Assembly (NCBI RefSeq): GCF_000732195.1
Contig: NZ_JNNU01000002.1
Span: 682,001 to 746,000, forward strand
Reading direction: 5' to 3'
Source of the DNA: Neorhizobium vignae
Lineage (GTDB): Bacteria; Pseudomonadota; Alphaproteobacteria; Rhizobiales; Rhizobiaceae
DNA: 64,000 nt
Shown: one piece after another, positions 46,521-54,586 of the stretch
How the letters are laid out: every line of letters begins with the position of its first letter
How positions within the stretch are numbered: the stretch's first letter is position 1
Notes under the pieces: generated by a model
Told to the model about the DNA's origin: nothing
The model's database searches: none
The model's input: only the letters and a program-made list of their open reading frames with translations
Position numbers and translations under genes: made by a program

Positions 46521-47522
46521 TCAGTCCCCGCCGCTCTCCAGCGGAAATACCAGCCGATAGCTAATGCGGTCGTTGGAGATGACGTATTGTGCCTTGCCGT
46601 TGACAGAGGCCGGCACGACACGTTCCAGCACGGTGCTGCCGAAATGCGCCTTCAGCGAGTCCTCGTTGTCTTCGGGACTCCGGTTGGCGTCCAGCACCTC
46701 GTCCCAGATCATTTCGAGCGAGTCATGGCCGTTGAGATGCATGCGGGTGCAGGTGACGTTGATCACCCTGCCGCTGCGCAAAAGCGAGCCGTGGCTGACC
46801 GCGTTGACGATCAGCTCATGCAGCGCCAGCCCGATATGCAGCGAAGCGTTCGGCGTCAGAAGAATGTTGTCGCCGTGGACGCGCACCAGATGCTTGTTCT
46901 CGGGCAGGTATTTCTCCGTCTGCTGCTGCACCAGTTCGAAGAAATAGGCGCCGCGCCAGCTGGAATCGGTGATCAGGTCCTGGCTCTGCGAAAGGGAATA
47001 GAGCCGCCCCCGGAACTTGTGCAGAAACAGTTCCAGCGAGCCCGAATAACGGGCCGTCTGCAGCGCGATGCTCTGGATGATGGCAAGCAGGTTCTTGGAA
47101 CGGTGGCTGACTTCCCGCAGCAGCGCACGCAGCAGCCGCTCGCGATGGCGCTCTTCGGAACGGTCGATGATCGTGGTGACGAAATGCAGGCCGCCATTGG
47201 AGAATTCCACCGTCTGGACCCGGAATTCGTAAATCTGCTCGGTGCCGATGGTAATCTCGATATGGCCCTTACGCCCGGCTTCCGCCATGCCGTCCTTGAG
47301 GGTCGCGAGCTTTGCTCCAACCTCCTCGCCGAACAGGCTGACGTCGGTGGGTGTCTTGACATGCTCGACAGCCCAGATCTCCGGAAGATGCGTGACGAAG
47401 AGGTAATTCCGGCCGGCGTCCTGGATCATGATACTGGCGCCGAGATCCACGAGTGCCGGCATGAAAAATTCACGTAACTTGTCATCACTCTGACCAGCCT
47501 GCTGCCATGTCAGGGGATGCAC
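46521..47522 (-). CDS. HWE/HisKA_2-type sensor histidine kinase of the stress locus
   Basis: This 333-residue cytosolic kinase has a PAS-like N-terminal domain (about 20-120), a dimerisation helix with phospho-acceptor His140 in LREVSHRSKNLLAIIQ, and an ATPase domain with N-box HELIVNAVSHG (Asn240). It is one gene away from phyR, so it likely controls PhyR phosphorylation. No membrane segment is seen, suggesting an intracellular signal. GTG at 47522 is preferred because GAGG lies six bases upstream; a GTG at 47534 is possible. Confidence 0.88.
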   Translation of the reverse strand: MHPLTWQQAGQSDDKLREFFMPALVDLGASIMIQDAGRNYLFVTHLPEIWAVEHVKTPTDVSLFGEEVGAKLATLKDGMAEAGRKGHIEITIGTEQIYEFRVQTVEFSNGGLHFVTTIIDRSEERHRERLLRALLREVSHRSKNLLAIIQSIALQTARYSGSLELFLHKFRGRLYSLSQSQDLITDSSWRGAYFFELVQQQTEKYLPENKHLVRVHGDNILLTPNASLHIGLALHELIVNAVSHGSLLRSGRVINVTCTRMHLNGHDSLEMIWDEVLDANRSPEDNEDSLKAHFGSTVLERVVPASVNGKAQYVISNDRISYRLVFPLESGGD

Positions 47523-47625
47523 CAAATTCCTCACTCCGTCCGCGGGCTAGCTGGGAAAACCGGGCGCCTGCTGAACGCATGGATACCCGCATTTATGAGC
47601 ATGATTACCGGCCTTTTATAGGACG

Positions 47626-47790
47626 TCAAACGCGCCGGAACAACCCGACGACCAGCGATATCAGCAGCAGTGCAAGAAAGAGGAAAAACAGGAGCTGGGC
47701 GAGACCCGTTGCCGTTCCCGCAATGCCGCTGAAGCCGAGCGCACCGGTGATAATCGCCACGAGCAGGCAGACAAGAGCATAATACAACAT
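47626..47790 (-). CDS. DUF1328 small membrane protein
   Basis: This 54-residue protein consists almost entirely of two hydrophobic helices: [20 protein letters not shown] and, after [30 protein letters not shown] with a basic RRV end. It matches the DUF1328 family, whose function is unknown. The ATG follows AGAGGAAAACCT. An EcfG-type promoter lies 26 bases upstream, so it should be induced by general stress. It is easily missed because of its length. Confidence 0.88.
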   Translation of the reverse strand: MLYYALVCLLVAIITGALGFSGIAGTATGLAQLLFFLFLALLLISLVVGLFRRV

Positions 47791-47815
47791 AGGTTTTCCT
47801 CTTCGGATGCGCCAG

Positions 47816-47841
47816 AACGCTCACCAGTTGTATATTGTTCC
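47816..47841 (-). promoter_or_regulatory. EcfG-type promoter of the DUF1328 gene
   Basis: On the minus strand, GGAAC (47837-47841) and CGTT (47816-47819) are separated by exactly 17 bases, the known consensus spacing for alphaproteobacterial EcfG sigma factors. Confidence 0.8.
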
Positions 47842-47871
47842 GGCCTGCCGGCCCGACCGCCGCCGATGGGA

Positions 47872-48666
47872 TCAAGCGGCGGCCTTGACGGCTTCGTTAA
47901 AGAACAGCGCCTGGCTGATCAAGGCCTTCACCATGTCCGGATTGAACGGCTTGGTGACCAGGAAGGCCGGTTCCGGGCGCTCGCCGGTCAGAAGCCGTTC
48001 CGGAAAGGCGGTGATGAAGATCACCGGCACACTCGAAGACCTCAGAATTTCGTTGACCGCGTCGATCCCGGAGCTGCCGTCGGCAAGCTGGATGTCGGCC
48101 AGTACCATTTTCGGATGCGAGGACTGAAACAGCGATACCGCTTCCTTGTGGGTGCGGGCGATGCCCGTGACGCGGTGGCCGAGATCCTGCACCATCTGCT
48201 CGATGTCGAGCGCGATCAGCGGCTCGTCCTCGATGATCATGATGTCGGTTGCCACCTGCCGCGAGATTTCGCGGGTCGCGTCTTCAAGCAGGCGGTTCAC
48301 CTCGGCGGTGCTGACTTCCAGGACTTCGGCGGCTTCCTCGATGCTGAAACCTTCGACCGAGACCAGCAGAAAGGCATGGCGCGACTGAGAGGGAAGCATC
48401 GAGAGATTGGCGGCCGCGCGCTGTTCCCAGGCGAACGGCGATTCGATGGGGCGAATCTCAATGTTCGTGGAACCAAAAATTGTAACAAAGAGTTTATAGA
48501 GCGAGACACGGTCCTTGGACGTTTCGGGGAATATCGAAACGTCTGCGATCAACGCTTCCAGGACCGCGGCAACATAAGCGTCTCCCGAAGTCTGTGATCC
48601 GGTGACGGCGCGAGCATACCGACGCAGATATGGAAGGTGAGACGCAACGCGTGTGGTGAGTGACAT
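47872..48666 (-). CDS. phyR: PhyR general stress response regulator
   Basis: This anti-anti-sigma factor binds NepR when phosphorylated and so frees EcfG. The 264-residue protein has a sigma-factor-like N-terminal domain at about 1-135 (ARAVTGSQTSGDAYV, LPSQSRHAFLLVSVEGFSIE) and a receiver domain at 140-264 with acidic Asp147-Glu148, phospho-acceptor Asp191 in MVLADIQLADGSSG, and Lys in FLVTKPFN. The ATG at 48666 follows GAGGGAGATTTTGT. It is divergent from nepR-ecfG and has an EcfG-type promoter, giving positive feedback. Confidence 0.96.
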   Translation of the reverse strand: MSLTTRVASHLPYLRRYARAVTGSQTSGDAYVAAVLEALIADVSIFPETSKDRVSLYKLFVTIFGSTNIEIRPIESPFAWEQRAAANLSMLPSQSRHAFLLVSVEGFSIEEAAEVLEVSTAEVNRLLEDATREISRQVATDIMIIEDEPLIALDIEQMVQDLGHRVTGIARTHKEAVSLFQSSHPKMVLADIQLADGSSGIDAVNEILRSSSVPVIFITAFPERLLTGERPEPAFLVTKPFNPDMVKALISQALFFNEAVKAAA

Positions 48667-48709
48667 ACAAAATCTCCCTCGGTGCCCAGCGGGCAATTGA
48701 CCTGTTATG

Positions 48710-48734
48710 AACGTGGGCCTGGAAAAAAAGTTCC
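48710..48734 (-). promoter_or_regulatory. EcfG-type promoter of phyR
   Basis: On the minus strand, GGAAC (48730-48734) and CGTT (48710-48713) are 16 bases apart, starting transcription about 37 bases before phyR. The -35 element is followed by seven T residues. Confidence 0.85.
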
Positions 48735-48754
48735 GCAAGAGTGGAACTTTTTTT
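48723..48754. promoter_or_regulatory. Inverted pair of GGAAC-T7 elements between phyR and nepR
   Basis: AAAAAAAGTTCC (48723-48734) and GGAACTTTTTTT (48743-48754) are perfect 12-base inverted repeats around GCAAGAGT. The left arm holds the phyR -35 element. The right arm places a GGAAC element for nepR-ecfG on the plus strand, but the base group 16 bases further is AATT instead of CGTT, so that promoter would be degenerate. Confidence 0.65.
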
Positions 48755-48804
48755 GCCGCCAGGAATTCCTTTGCCCGACGATATCGCAACAGGCTGCCCG
48801 CGTG

Positions 48805-49017
48805 ATGAGTGACGACAACAGAAAAAAAGAAGAGATGACAGCAATCCAATCCCAAGAAGTCCGACCCGGAGCGGTGCCGCCGAATGCATCAATATCCCGT
48901 AAGTTACGGGACTTCTACGACGCCGTACAGGAAGAAGGGATTCCGGATCGTTTTCTCGATCTTCTTGAGCGTCTTGAGCAGGCGGAGAAGAATGCCAAGC
49001 CGGTGAACGCAAAATGA
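48805..49017 (+). CDS. nepR: NepR anti-sigma factor
   Basis: This small anti-sigma factor holds EcfG inactive until PhyR~P binds it. The 70-residue protein has the conserved core SRKLRDFYDAVQEEGIPDRF followed by LDLLERLEQAE. The start is uncertain (48805, or the ATG at 48835). Its stop overlaps the ecfG start by four bases, so the sigma and anti-sigma are translationally coupled. Confidence 0.93.
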   Translation: MSDDNRKKEEMTAIQSQEVRPGAVPPNASISRKLRDFYDAVQEEGIPDRFLDLLERLEQAEKNAKPVNAK

Positions 49018-49580
49018 GCAAGGAAGACGAGATCGACGATCGCGGCTTCAAGCGCGACCTTCTCGCGTCGCTGCCCAACCTGCGTGCATTCGCCGTATCC
49101 CTGACGGGCCGTCACGACAAGGCGGACGACCTTGTACAGGATACGATCATGAAAGCCTGGGCCAACCAGACCAGCTTCACGGCCGGAACCAACATGCGGG
49201 CCTGGCTGTTCACCATCCTTCGCAACGAATTCTACAGCCAGATGCGAAAGCGCGGACGCGAGGTGCAGGACAGCGATGGCCTGTTCAGCGAGCGGTTTTC
49301 GGTCCATCCGGAACAATACGGCCGGCTCGACCTTCAGGATTTCCGTAAGGCCCTCGACAAGCTGCCCGACGATCAGCGCGAAGCGATCATCCTCGTGGGT
49401 GCCGCCGGTTTTGCCTATGAGGAGGCAGCTGCCATCTGCGGCTGCGCCGTTGGCACGATCAAGAGCCGCGTCAGCCGCGCCCGTACCCGCCTCCAGGAAC
49501 TGCTCGGCGTCTCCGGCGAGGGTGACTACGGCCCCGACGCAGGCGATGCGGCGATCACGTCACGCGCTTTTGGCAGCTAG
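49014..49580 (+). CDS. ecfG: EcfG general stress sigma factor
   Basis: This ECF sigma factor (RpoE2-type) directs the general stress response. The 188-residue protein has region 2 at about 15-80 (RHDKADDLVQDTIMKAW and NMRAWLFTILRNEFYSQMRK) and region 4 at about 103-160 (LDKLPDDQREAIILVGAAGF, CAVGTIKSRVSRARTRLQ). It is coupled to nepR. Two promoters in this locus match its consensus. A bidirectional terminator follows. Confidence 0.95.
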   Translation: MSKEDEIDDRGFKRDLLASLPNLRAFAVSLTGRHDKADDLVQDTIMKAWANQTSFTAGTNMRAWLFTILRNEFYSQMRKRGREVQDSDGLFSERFSVHPEQYGRLDLQDFRKALDKLPDDQREAIILVGAAGFAYEEAAAICGCAVGTIKSRVSRARTRLQELLGVSGEGDYGPDAGDAAITSRAFGS

Positions 49581-49595
49581 TCCCGAAAAATCCGA

Positions 49596-49627
49596 AAAAA
49601 CGCCGCTCATGTCCGGGCGGCGTTTTT
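49596..49627. terminator. Bidirectional terminator overlapping the receiver-gene stop
   Basis: AAAAACGCCGC (49596-49606) and GCGGCGTTTTT (49617-49627) form an 11-base stem that can terminate from both sides. The stop codon of the receiver gene (49607-49609) lies in the loop, so the right arm is coding. Confidence 0.85.
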
Positions 49628-49945
49628 GACGGCTTCGACGAGGTGGTGGTCGTTGAACGGTTTGGCGACGACGGTTATTCCGTCCCAGCCCGTCACACCA
49701 TCCATATCATCGACACTGAGCGTGGTGAACACCAGCCCCGAGCCCGAAGCTCTCAGCCGAAGCGCAGCCTCTCCGCTGATCAACCCTGAATCGATGACGA
49801 TAACATCGAACCAGCCGCGTTCGAGTTCCACGATAAAGGTATGCGGCGTGGCGACCTTAACCTCGGAGGCAAACGCCTCGGTGAGAACGGTCTCCACTTC
49901 CATGGCCACCAGAAATTCCCGATCGACAACGAGGATTCGCAACAA
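49607..49945 (-). CDS. Single-domain response regulator-like protein
   Basis: This 112-residue stand-alone receiver domain has Asp52 as candidate phospho-acceptor in FDVIVIDSGLISGEA and the conserved Lys in VVAKPFNDHHLVEAV. The usual acidic pair is altered: strand 1 ends VVDREFLV, so Arg9 replaces the second acidic residue. It may be phosphorylated weakly or act without phosphorylation. A TTG start at 49945 is used after AGGCGGACTTTTTTG. It is convergent with ecfG, and a role in stress signalling is inferred only from position. Confidence 0.75.
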   Translation of the reverse strand: MLRILVVDREFLVAMEVETVLTEAFASEVKVATPHTFIVELERGWFDVIVIDSGLISGEAALRLRASGSGLVFTTLSVDDMDGVTGWDGITVVAKPFNDHHLVEAVKNAART

Positions 49946-50153
49946 AAAAGTCCGCCTGAAATTTCAACAACGAAATCGGGCTAAACCATCGAAAGATCGC
50001 GGGGTCATTCACAAAAGACACAGGGCGCGGGAAACCAGCCTACTAATTGTTCGCGGGTCGCTCTTTCGTCGACAGCAGGCTCTGCATAACGGGAAATACG
50101 GCCGCCTGCGCGAGGCAGGCGTCCGTTCATCCCATCGTGTCGGCAATATCAGT

Positions 50154-50609
50154 TTATTCGGCCGGCTCGGAATATCGGCGGTTCGAAGTGCCCATGGTCC
50201 TCACCGCAAGGAAGCCGAGACCGCCGACCACTGCGGCAAGCAGCAGCGGGCGGGATTTGACGAGCAGCGGCAATGCCGTCAGAGCCGCCGTCATCATCAG
50301 TGCCTTGGAACTGTTGGAAGCTGCGGCATCCCGCTTACGGCGCTGTTCGGCACCGTTGGCGATCACGACGCCCAGATAGACGGCGAATGCCAGCACAAGC
50401 GCACCGCCGGCAACTGCCAGCAACGCCATCGACGTTCCCCATATGCCGGCGAGATAGACCGCGAGCGCCGCCACCAGCAGTCCATAGGCGGTCAGCACGA
50501 AAAGCAGCACCAGTGCGTAGAGGATCGCGTTTCTTCTGAGCCTGCGCGTGAACGCCGCGACATCCATCGCGGCGAGTGAAGCCAGCAGGGGACCGAGTCC
50601 TGCCATCAT
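50154..50609 (-). CDS. Holin-like (phage_holin_3_6/DUF1469) membrane protein
   Basis: This 151-residue protein has two adjoining hydrophobic helices at about 28-84 and another at the C-terminal end (LLLAAVVGGLGFLAV). It matches the phage_holin_3_6 group, usually found with DUF883 proteins in stress loci rather than in phages. Its start overlaps the DUF883 stop by one base. Function is unknown; a role in envelope stress is plausible. Confidence 0.82.
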   Translation of the reverse strand: MMAGLGPLLASLAAMDVAAFTRRLRRNAILYALVLLFVLTAYGLLVAALAVYLAGIWGTSMALLAVAGGALVLAFAVYLGVVIANGAEQRRKRDAAASNSSKALMMTAALTALPLLVKSRPLLLAAVVGGLGFLAVRTMGTSNRRYSEPAE

Positions 50610-50968
50610 CAGCGGCGCGTCAGCAGCGCGAACAGGAAGCCGACGCCGGCGGCGATGGCGACGGCCTGGATAGGGTTGGCGCGAATCTGGCGCTCCAGGT
50701 CCCTTTCCATCGACAACGCCTGGTCGCGCGCAGCTTCCACCATCTGCATAGAGGCGTCGGCGGCGTCGCTGGCGACGCGACGAGCCTTGCCCTTGTATTC
50801 GCTGGCCTTCTCATTGCCCACGGCAGCAACGCTGCGGGTAAGCGCTGCGATATCGTCGCGAAGCTGCTGGATCTGGGCTTCGACATCCTTGCTGGCTGAC
50901 GAAGTCTGGCCGGTGCCGGTGCCGGTGCCATTGCGGGCGAAGTCGGTCGTGGGGTTGGCTGCGGGCAT
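50609..50968 (-). CDS. DUF883-family membrane-anchored protein
   Basis: This 119-residue protein has a Thr/Gly-rich N-terminus, a long amphipathic coiled-coil region at about 25-90 (DVEAQIQQLRDDIAALTRSV, ERDLERQIRANP) and a C-terminal membrane anchor (AVAIAAGVGFLFALL). E. coli relatives (ElaB, YqjD) are stress-induced and bind ribosomes at the membrane. The start follows AGGAGATCCGAT. It is co-transcribed with the holin-like gene. No exact EcfG promoter is found upstream. Confidence 0.87.
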   Translation of the reverse strand: MPAANPTTDFARNGTGTGTGQTSSASKDVEAQIQQLRDDIAALTRSVAAVGNEKASEYKGKARRVASDAADASMQMVEAARDQALSMERDLERQIRANPIQAVAIAAGVGFLFALLTRR

Positions 50969-51187
50969 ATCGGATCTCCTGTTTTGCGGACCTTAGAGGA
51001 TGCGCGCCGCGAAAGGCTTTGCGCGAAATCAAACGGCGTCGGAAACGTGGAGCGGGATCGGTTCCCCAAGCGAGCGGCGCATACCACTCGCTTCACGGTT
51101 CTTGTCGCCGCCGTTGAACGCTGCAAAGGCACGATTGTTCCCCGGCGCGGTTGCACCGAAGCGAAAATCGCCAAACGTCTGGAAAAC

Positions 51188-52582
51188 TCAGGTGGCCGGC
51201 GGCTCGGGCCAGGCGGAAACGCCCCCGATCCATTGTTCGAAGGCCCTGGAGAGTTTCAGCACGAGCAGGTCGTCGTAGCGCGGGCCGACGATCTGCAGGC
51301 CGATCGGCATGCCGGATTTCGAAAAGCCGCAGTTGATCGACGAGGCCGGCTGCTCCGACATGTTCCACGGTACCGTGAAGCCGATATGCTCGAAAGGTTT
51401 CGAGGGATCGTTGGTCGGCGAGGCCCACTCCGCCGGATAGGAAACGATCGGATTGGTCGGTGAGATCACCGCATCCACGGTCGTGAACAGCTTTCCGCAG
51501 GCTTTGCGCATCTCGATCGTCTGGTTGAAGCCGCGCACCGCCTCGACGCCGGAAATGTAGGTGCCGCCTTCCGCCCACTGGTAGATATAGGGGAGGATCA
51601 GCGCCCGGCGCTCTTCCGGCATTTTCTCGATATCGCCCCAGAACCGCGCGCGCCAGAAACTGTCCAGGCCGTCGAGCATGGTGCGGGTCATGACCGGTTC
51701 GACCGGGATGATGACCGCCCCCGCCTCCTCGAAGCGTTTGGCGGCGGCCACGACAGCATCGCGGACCTCGTCCTCGACGGCAAGGCCGATGCCGGCGTCG
51801 AGCATCAGGCCGATCTTCAAACCTTTGACGTCGATGTCGAAATCCATCCAGTCGAAATCGTTGGGCGGCAGCGAGGTGCCGTCGCGCCAGTCGGGGCGCG
51901 ACAGCGTCGCCATGGAGAAGGCGGCATCTTCGACGGTGCGGGTCATCGGTCCCGCGCAGCGGCCGACATAATAGGGATCAAGTGGAATGCGGCCCTGGCT
52001 CGGCTTGAAGCCGAACAGCCCTGTCCAGCCGGCCGGCAGGCGCACTGAGCCCCCGATATCCGTGCCGATATGCAGAGGGCCGAAACCTGCAGCGCCGGCG
52101 GTCGACGCGCCGGCGCTCGATCCGCCCGGGTTCTGGGTAAGGTCCCAGGGATTGCGGCTGAGGTGATGGAAGCTCGACAGGCCGGAGGAGAGCATGCCGT
52201 AGTCCGGGCAGGTGGTTTTGGCAAAGATCACCGCGCCGTCCTCTCTCATGCGCGCGGCGATGGGCGCGTCTTCCGTGGCCGGCACCAGTTCGACCGCAGC
52301 GGTCCCGAGCGGCACCGGCTGGCCCTTGGTGGCGATCAGTTCCTTCAGCGTCACCGGGATGCCGTCCAGCGGCCCAAGCGTCGCCCCTTTCGTCCACCGC
52401 TGGGTGGAGGCTGCAGCCTGCGCCCTGGCGCTGTCCGGATCGTAGAGATAGAGCGCTTGAACATGCGGCTCGAAGGCGGCGACGCGATCCTCGACCGCCA
52501 GCCAGTATTCCGAGGGCGAGAGCTTCCTGGCCGAATAGAGATCGAGCAACTCACGGATCGTCAATTTCAAGAGGTCATTCAT
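51188..52582 (-). CDS. Amidase signature family enzyme
   Basis: This 464-residue amidase hydrolyses amide bonds with the Ser-cisSer-Lys triad: Lys80 in PVTLKELIATKG, Ser155 in NPGGSSAGAS and nucleophile Ser179 in GTDIGGSVRLP. The ATG at 52582 lies 23 bases after the DppC-like permease stop, making it the last gene of a binding protein-permease-amidase operon. The imported compound is probably its substrate (an amide, peptide or opine-like compound); specificity is unknown. The ribosome site is weak. Confidence 0.9.
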   Translation of the reverse strand: MNDLLKLTIRELLDLYSARKLSPSEYWLAVEDRVAAFEPHVQALYLYDPDSARAQAAASTQRWTKGATLGPLDGIPVTLKELIATKGQPVPLGTAAVELVPATEDAPIAARMREDGAVIFAKTTCPDYGMLSSGLSSFHHLSRNPWDLTQNPGGSSAGASTAGAAGFGPLHIGTDIGGSVRLPAGWTGLFGFKPSQGRIPLDPYYVGRCAGPMTRTVEDAAFSMATLSRPDWRDGTSLPPNDFDWMDFDIDVKGLKIGLMLDAGIGLAVEDEVRDAVVAAAKRFEEAGAVIIPVEPVMTRTMLDGLDSFWRARFWGDIEKMPEERRALILPYIYQWAEGGTYISGVEAVRGFNQTIEMRKACGKLFTTVDAVISPTNPIVSYPAEWASPTNDPSKPFEHIGFTVPWNMSEQPASSINCGFSKSGMPIGLQIVGPRYDDLLVLKLSRAFEQWIGGVSAWPEPPAT

Positions 52583-52605
52583 CGCAATATCTTCGTTTTT
52601 CGAAA

Positions 52606-53424
52606 TCAGGAATTGTCGCGGGGATCGAGGAGGTCGCGCAGGCCGTCGCCGAGCATGTTGAGCCCGAGCACGGCGAGCGCAATGGCAAGCCCCGGCATCA
52701 GCGCCAGCCACGGCGCCTGGCCGAGGAAAGTCTGCGCATCGGCCAGCATCCGCCCCCAGGTGGGCGTGGGCGGTGGCATGCCGAGACCGAGGAAGGACAG
52801 GCCGGCTTCCGTCAGGATCGCCAGGCCGAGCTGGATCGTCACCTGCACGATGATCTGGTTGGAGATGTTCGGCAGCACATGCACGAGCGTGATCTTGGCT
52901 TTCGGGCGGCCCATGCTGACGGCGGCGGTAACATAGTCCCGCGTCCAGATCTGCAGGGCGGCGCCGAGCGCGAGCCGCGCGAAGACCGGCACCATGAACA
53001 CGCCGATGGCAATGATCGCCGTGAACCGGCCCGATCCTATGAAGGCGCCGAGCATCATTGCCGACAGGATCGGTGGGACCGCGAAGATGATGTCGCAGCC
53101 GCGCATGACGACGAGTTCCAGCCAGCCGCGCCGCATGGCGACGACGACGCCGATGGCCGTTCCGACGCTTGCGCCGAGAAGCACCGCGAGAATGGAGGTC
53201 GAGAGCGAGTTCCAGGCTCCGACCATCAGCATCGAGGCTACGTCGCGGCCGAACTGGTCGGTGCCGAGGAAGCCGAAATCGAGTGGAGCCTTGAGTTTGT
53301 GGACGATGTTCATTTTCGTCGGCGGGAACGGCGTCCAGACGAGCGACAGCAGCGCCACGGCAAACAGCGCGAGCGTGATGACGAGCCCGATAAGGAAGAC
53401 AGGGCGGCGAAGGAGTTTCCTCAT
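52606..53424 (-). CDS. Peptide-type ABC permease (DppC-like), amidase operon
   Basis: This 272-residue permease has the family start and the loop FGFLGTDQFGRDVASMLMVG, an EAA-type loop (DYVTAAVSMGRPKAKITLVH) and LGLNMLGDGLRDLLDP at its end. The ATG at 53424 follows GAGGCGGGCACA, ten bases after the DppB-like stop. It requires ATPases that are not encoded in this operon; the nearest are those at 57273-58864. Confidence 0.92.
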   Translation of the reverse strand: MRKLLRRPVFLIGLVITLALFAVALLSLVWTPFPPTKMNIVHKLKAPLDFGFLGTDQFGRDVASMLMVGAWNSLSTSILAVLLGASVGTAIGVVVAMRRGWLELVVMRGCDIIFAVPPILSAMMLGAFIGSGRFTAIIAIGVFMVPVFARLALGAALQIWTRDYVTAAVSMGRPKAKITLVHVLPNISNQIIVQVTIQLGLAILTEAGLSFLGLGMPPPTPTWGRMLADAQTFLGQAPWLALMPGLAIALAVLGLNMLGDGLRDLLDPRDNS

Positions 53425-53434
53425 TGTGCCCGCC

Positions 53435-54385
53435 TCATTGTGCACCGGCCCTGAGGCGCGGATCGACGACCAGGTAGGCGAGATCGACCAGGAAATTCAT
53501 CAGGATCACCAGTGCCGAGAAGAACAGCACGACATCCTGCATGACGATGATGTCGCGCTGGGACAGCGCCTGATAGGCAAGCCGCCCGAGGCCCGGCAGG
53601 TTGAAGACGTTCTCGACCAGCACCGCGCCAGCGATCAGGAAGGTGAATTGCAGGCCGAGCATGGTGAACACCGGCACCAGCGCGTTCGGGACGGCGTGCC
53701 GCCAGATGGCGATACCCTCGCTCAGGCCCTTGGCTCGGGCGGTGCGCACGAAATCCTCGTTCATCACCTCCAGAACCGCGGCCCGCGCCACCCGCGTCAG
53801 CACGCCGGCCTGCGGCAGGGCGAGCGCCACGGCCGGCAGGATCAGCGCCTTGAGGCAGGCAAGAAATCCTGCGTCCCAGCCGGGAAACCCGCCGGCCGGC
53901 ATCCAGCCGAGCATGGTGGAGAACAGGATGATCAGCAGCAGCCCGACCCAGAAGGCCGGCACCGCGATGCTGATATAGGAGAACAATCCGGCGACGAAAT
54001 CGAAGGCACCGTTATGCTTGCGCGCCGCCTGCACACCAAGAGGAATGGCGATCGCCACCGAAAGCACGATGGCGATCAGCGCCAGCGGCAGAGTGACCGC
54101 AAGCCGCTCGCCGATCAGCCCCGCAACCGGCACGCCATAGGTATAGGACTGCCCGAGATCGCCCCGGAAGACCCCGGCGAGCCAGGCGAGGTAACGCACG
54201 GGGAGCGGCTGGTCGAGGCCGAGCTGCTTCTGCAGCGCCGCGAGCGTTTCCGGGCTCGCCGAGGTACCGAGCATGATCGCCGCCGGATCGCCGGGCAGCA
54301 GGTCCATGACAGTGAAGATCAGCAGCGAAACGATGAGCAGCGTGACGGCGAGGCTCAAGGTTCGACGGATGAGGAGGGAGATCAT
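53435..54385 (-). CDS. Peptide-type ABC permease (DppB-like), amidase operon
   Basis: This 316-residue permease starts MISLLIRRTLSLAVTLLIV and has about six hydrophobic segments, the EDFVRTARAKGLSEGIAIWR loop and the C-terminal LVDLAYLVVDPRLR. It pairs with the following DppC-like protein. A palindromic repeat region of about 200 bases separates it from the binding-protein gene upstream. Confidence 0.92.
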   Translation of the reverse strand: MISLLIRRTLSLAVTLLIVSLLIFTVMDLLPGDPAAIMLGTSASPETLAALQKQLGLDQPLPVRYLAWLAGVFRGDLGQSYTYGVPVAGLIGERLAVTLPLALIAIVLSVAIAIPLGVQAARKHNGAFDFVAGLFSYISIAVPAFWVGLLLIILFSTMLGWMPAGGFPGWDAGFLACLKALILPAVALALPQAGVLTRVARAAVLEVMNEDFVRTARAKGLSEGIAIWRHAVPNALVPVFTMLGLQFTFLIAGAVLVENVFNLPGLGRLAYQALSQRDIIVMQDVVLFFSALVILMNFLVDLAYLVVDPRLRAGAQ

Positions 54386-54399
54386 GAGCGACGCACTCC

Positions 54400-54550
54400 C
54401 GCTGATCTCCCCCCTTGAGGGGGAGATGTCACCGAAGTTGAAAGAGGAGGGGAGCGGCGATGCGACAAGGAAATGGGACGACGAGTGTGTCGAGAGGTCG
54501 CCCCCCTCTGCCCTGCCGGGCATCTCCCCCTCAATGGGGGAGATCGGTCT
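54400..54550. repeat. CTCCCCC/GGGGGAG palindromic elements between binding protein and permease
   Basis: Two palindromic units occur: ATCTCCCCCC with GGGGGAGAT around 54404-54428, and CATCTCCCCC with GGGGGAGAT around 54520-54545. They resemble the elements between xylB and xylA and lie exactly where a transcript-dosage hairpin would be expected in this operon. Confidence 0.65.
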
Positions 54551-54586
54551 GCGGCGCGCACCCCAATCAAATTCATAACTTGAACT

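Noticed and set aside
50154..50968. Holin-like gene as evidence of a prophage
   Set aside because: No other phage genes are nearby; holin_3_6/DUF883 pairs are ordinary stress-locus membrane proteins in alphaproteobacteria.
51036..51058. Possible EcfG promoter upstream of the DUF883 gene
   Set aside because: GGAAC and CGTT are present on the minus strand but only 13 bases apart, outside the 16-17 base spacing accepted for EcfG.
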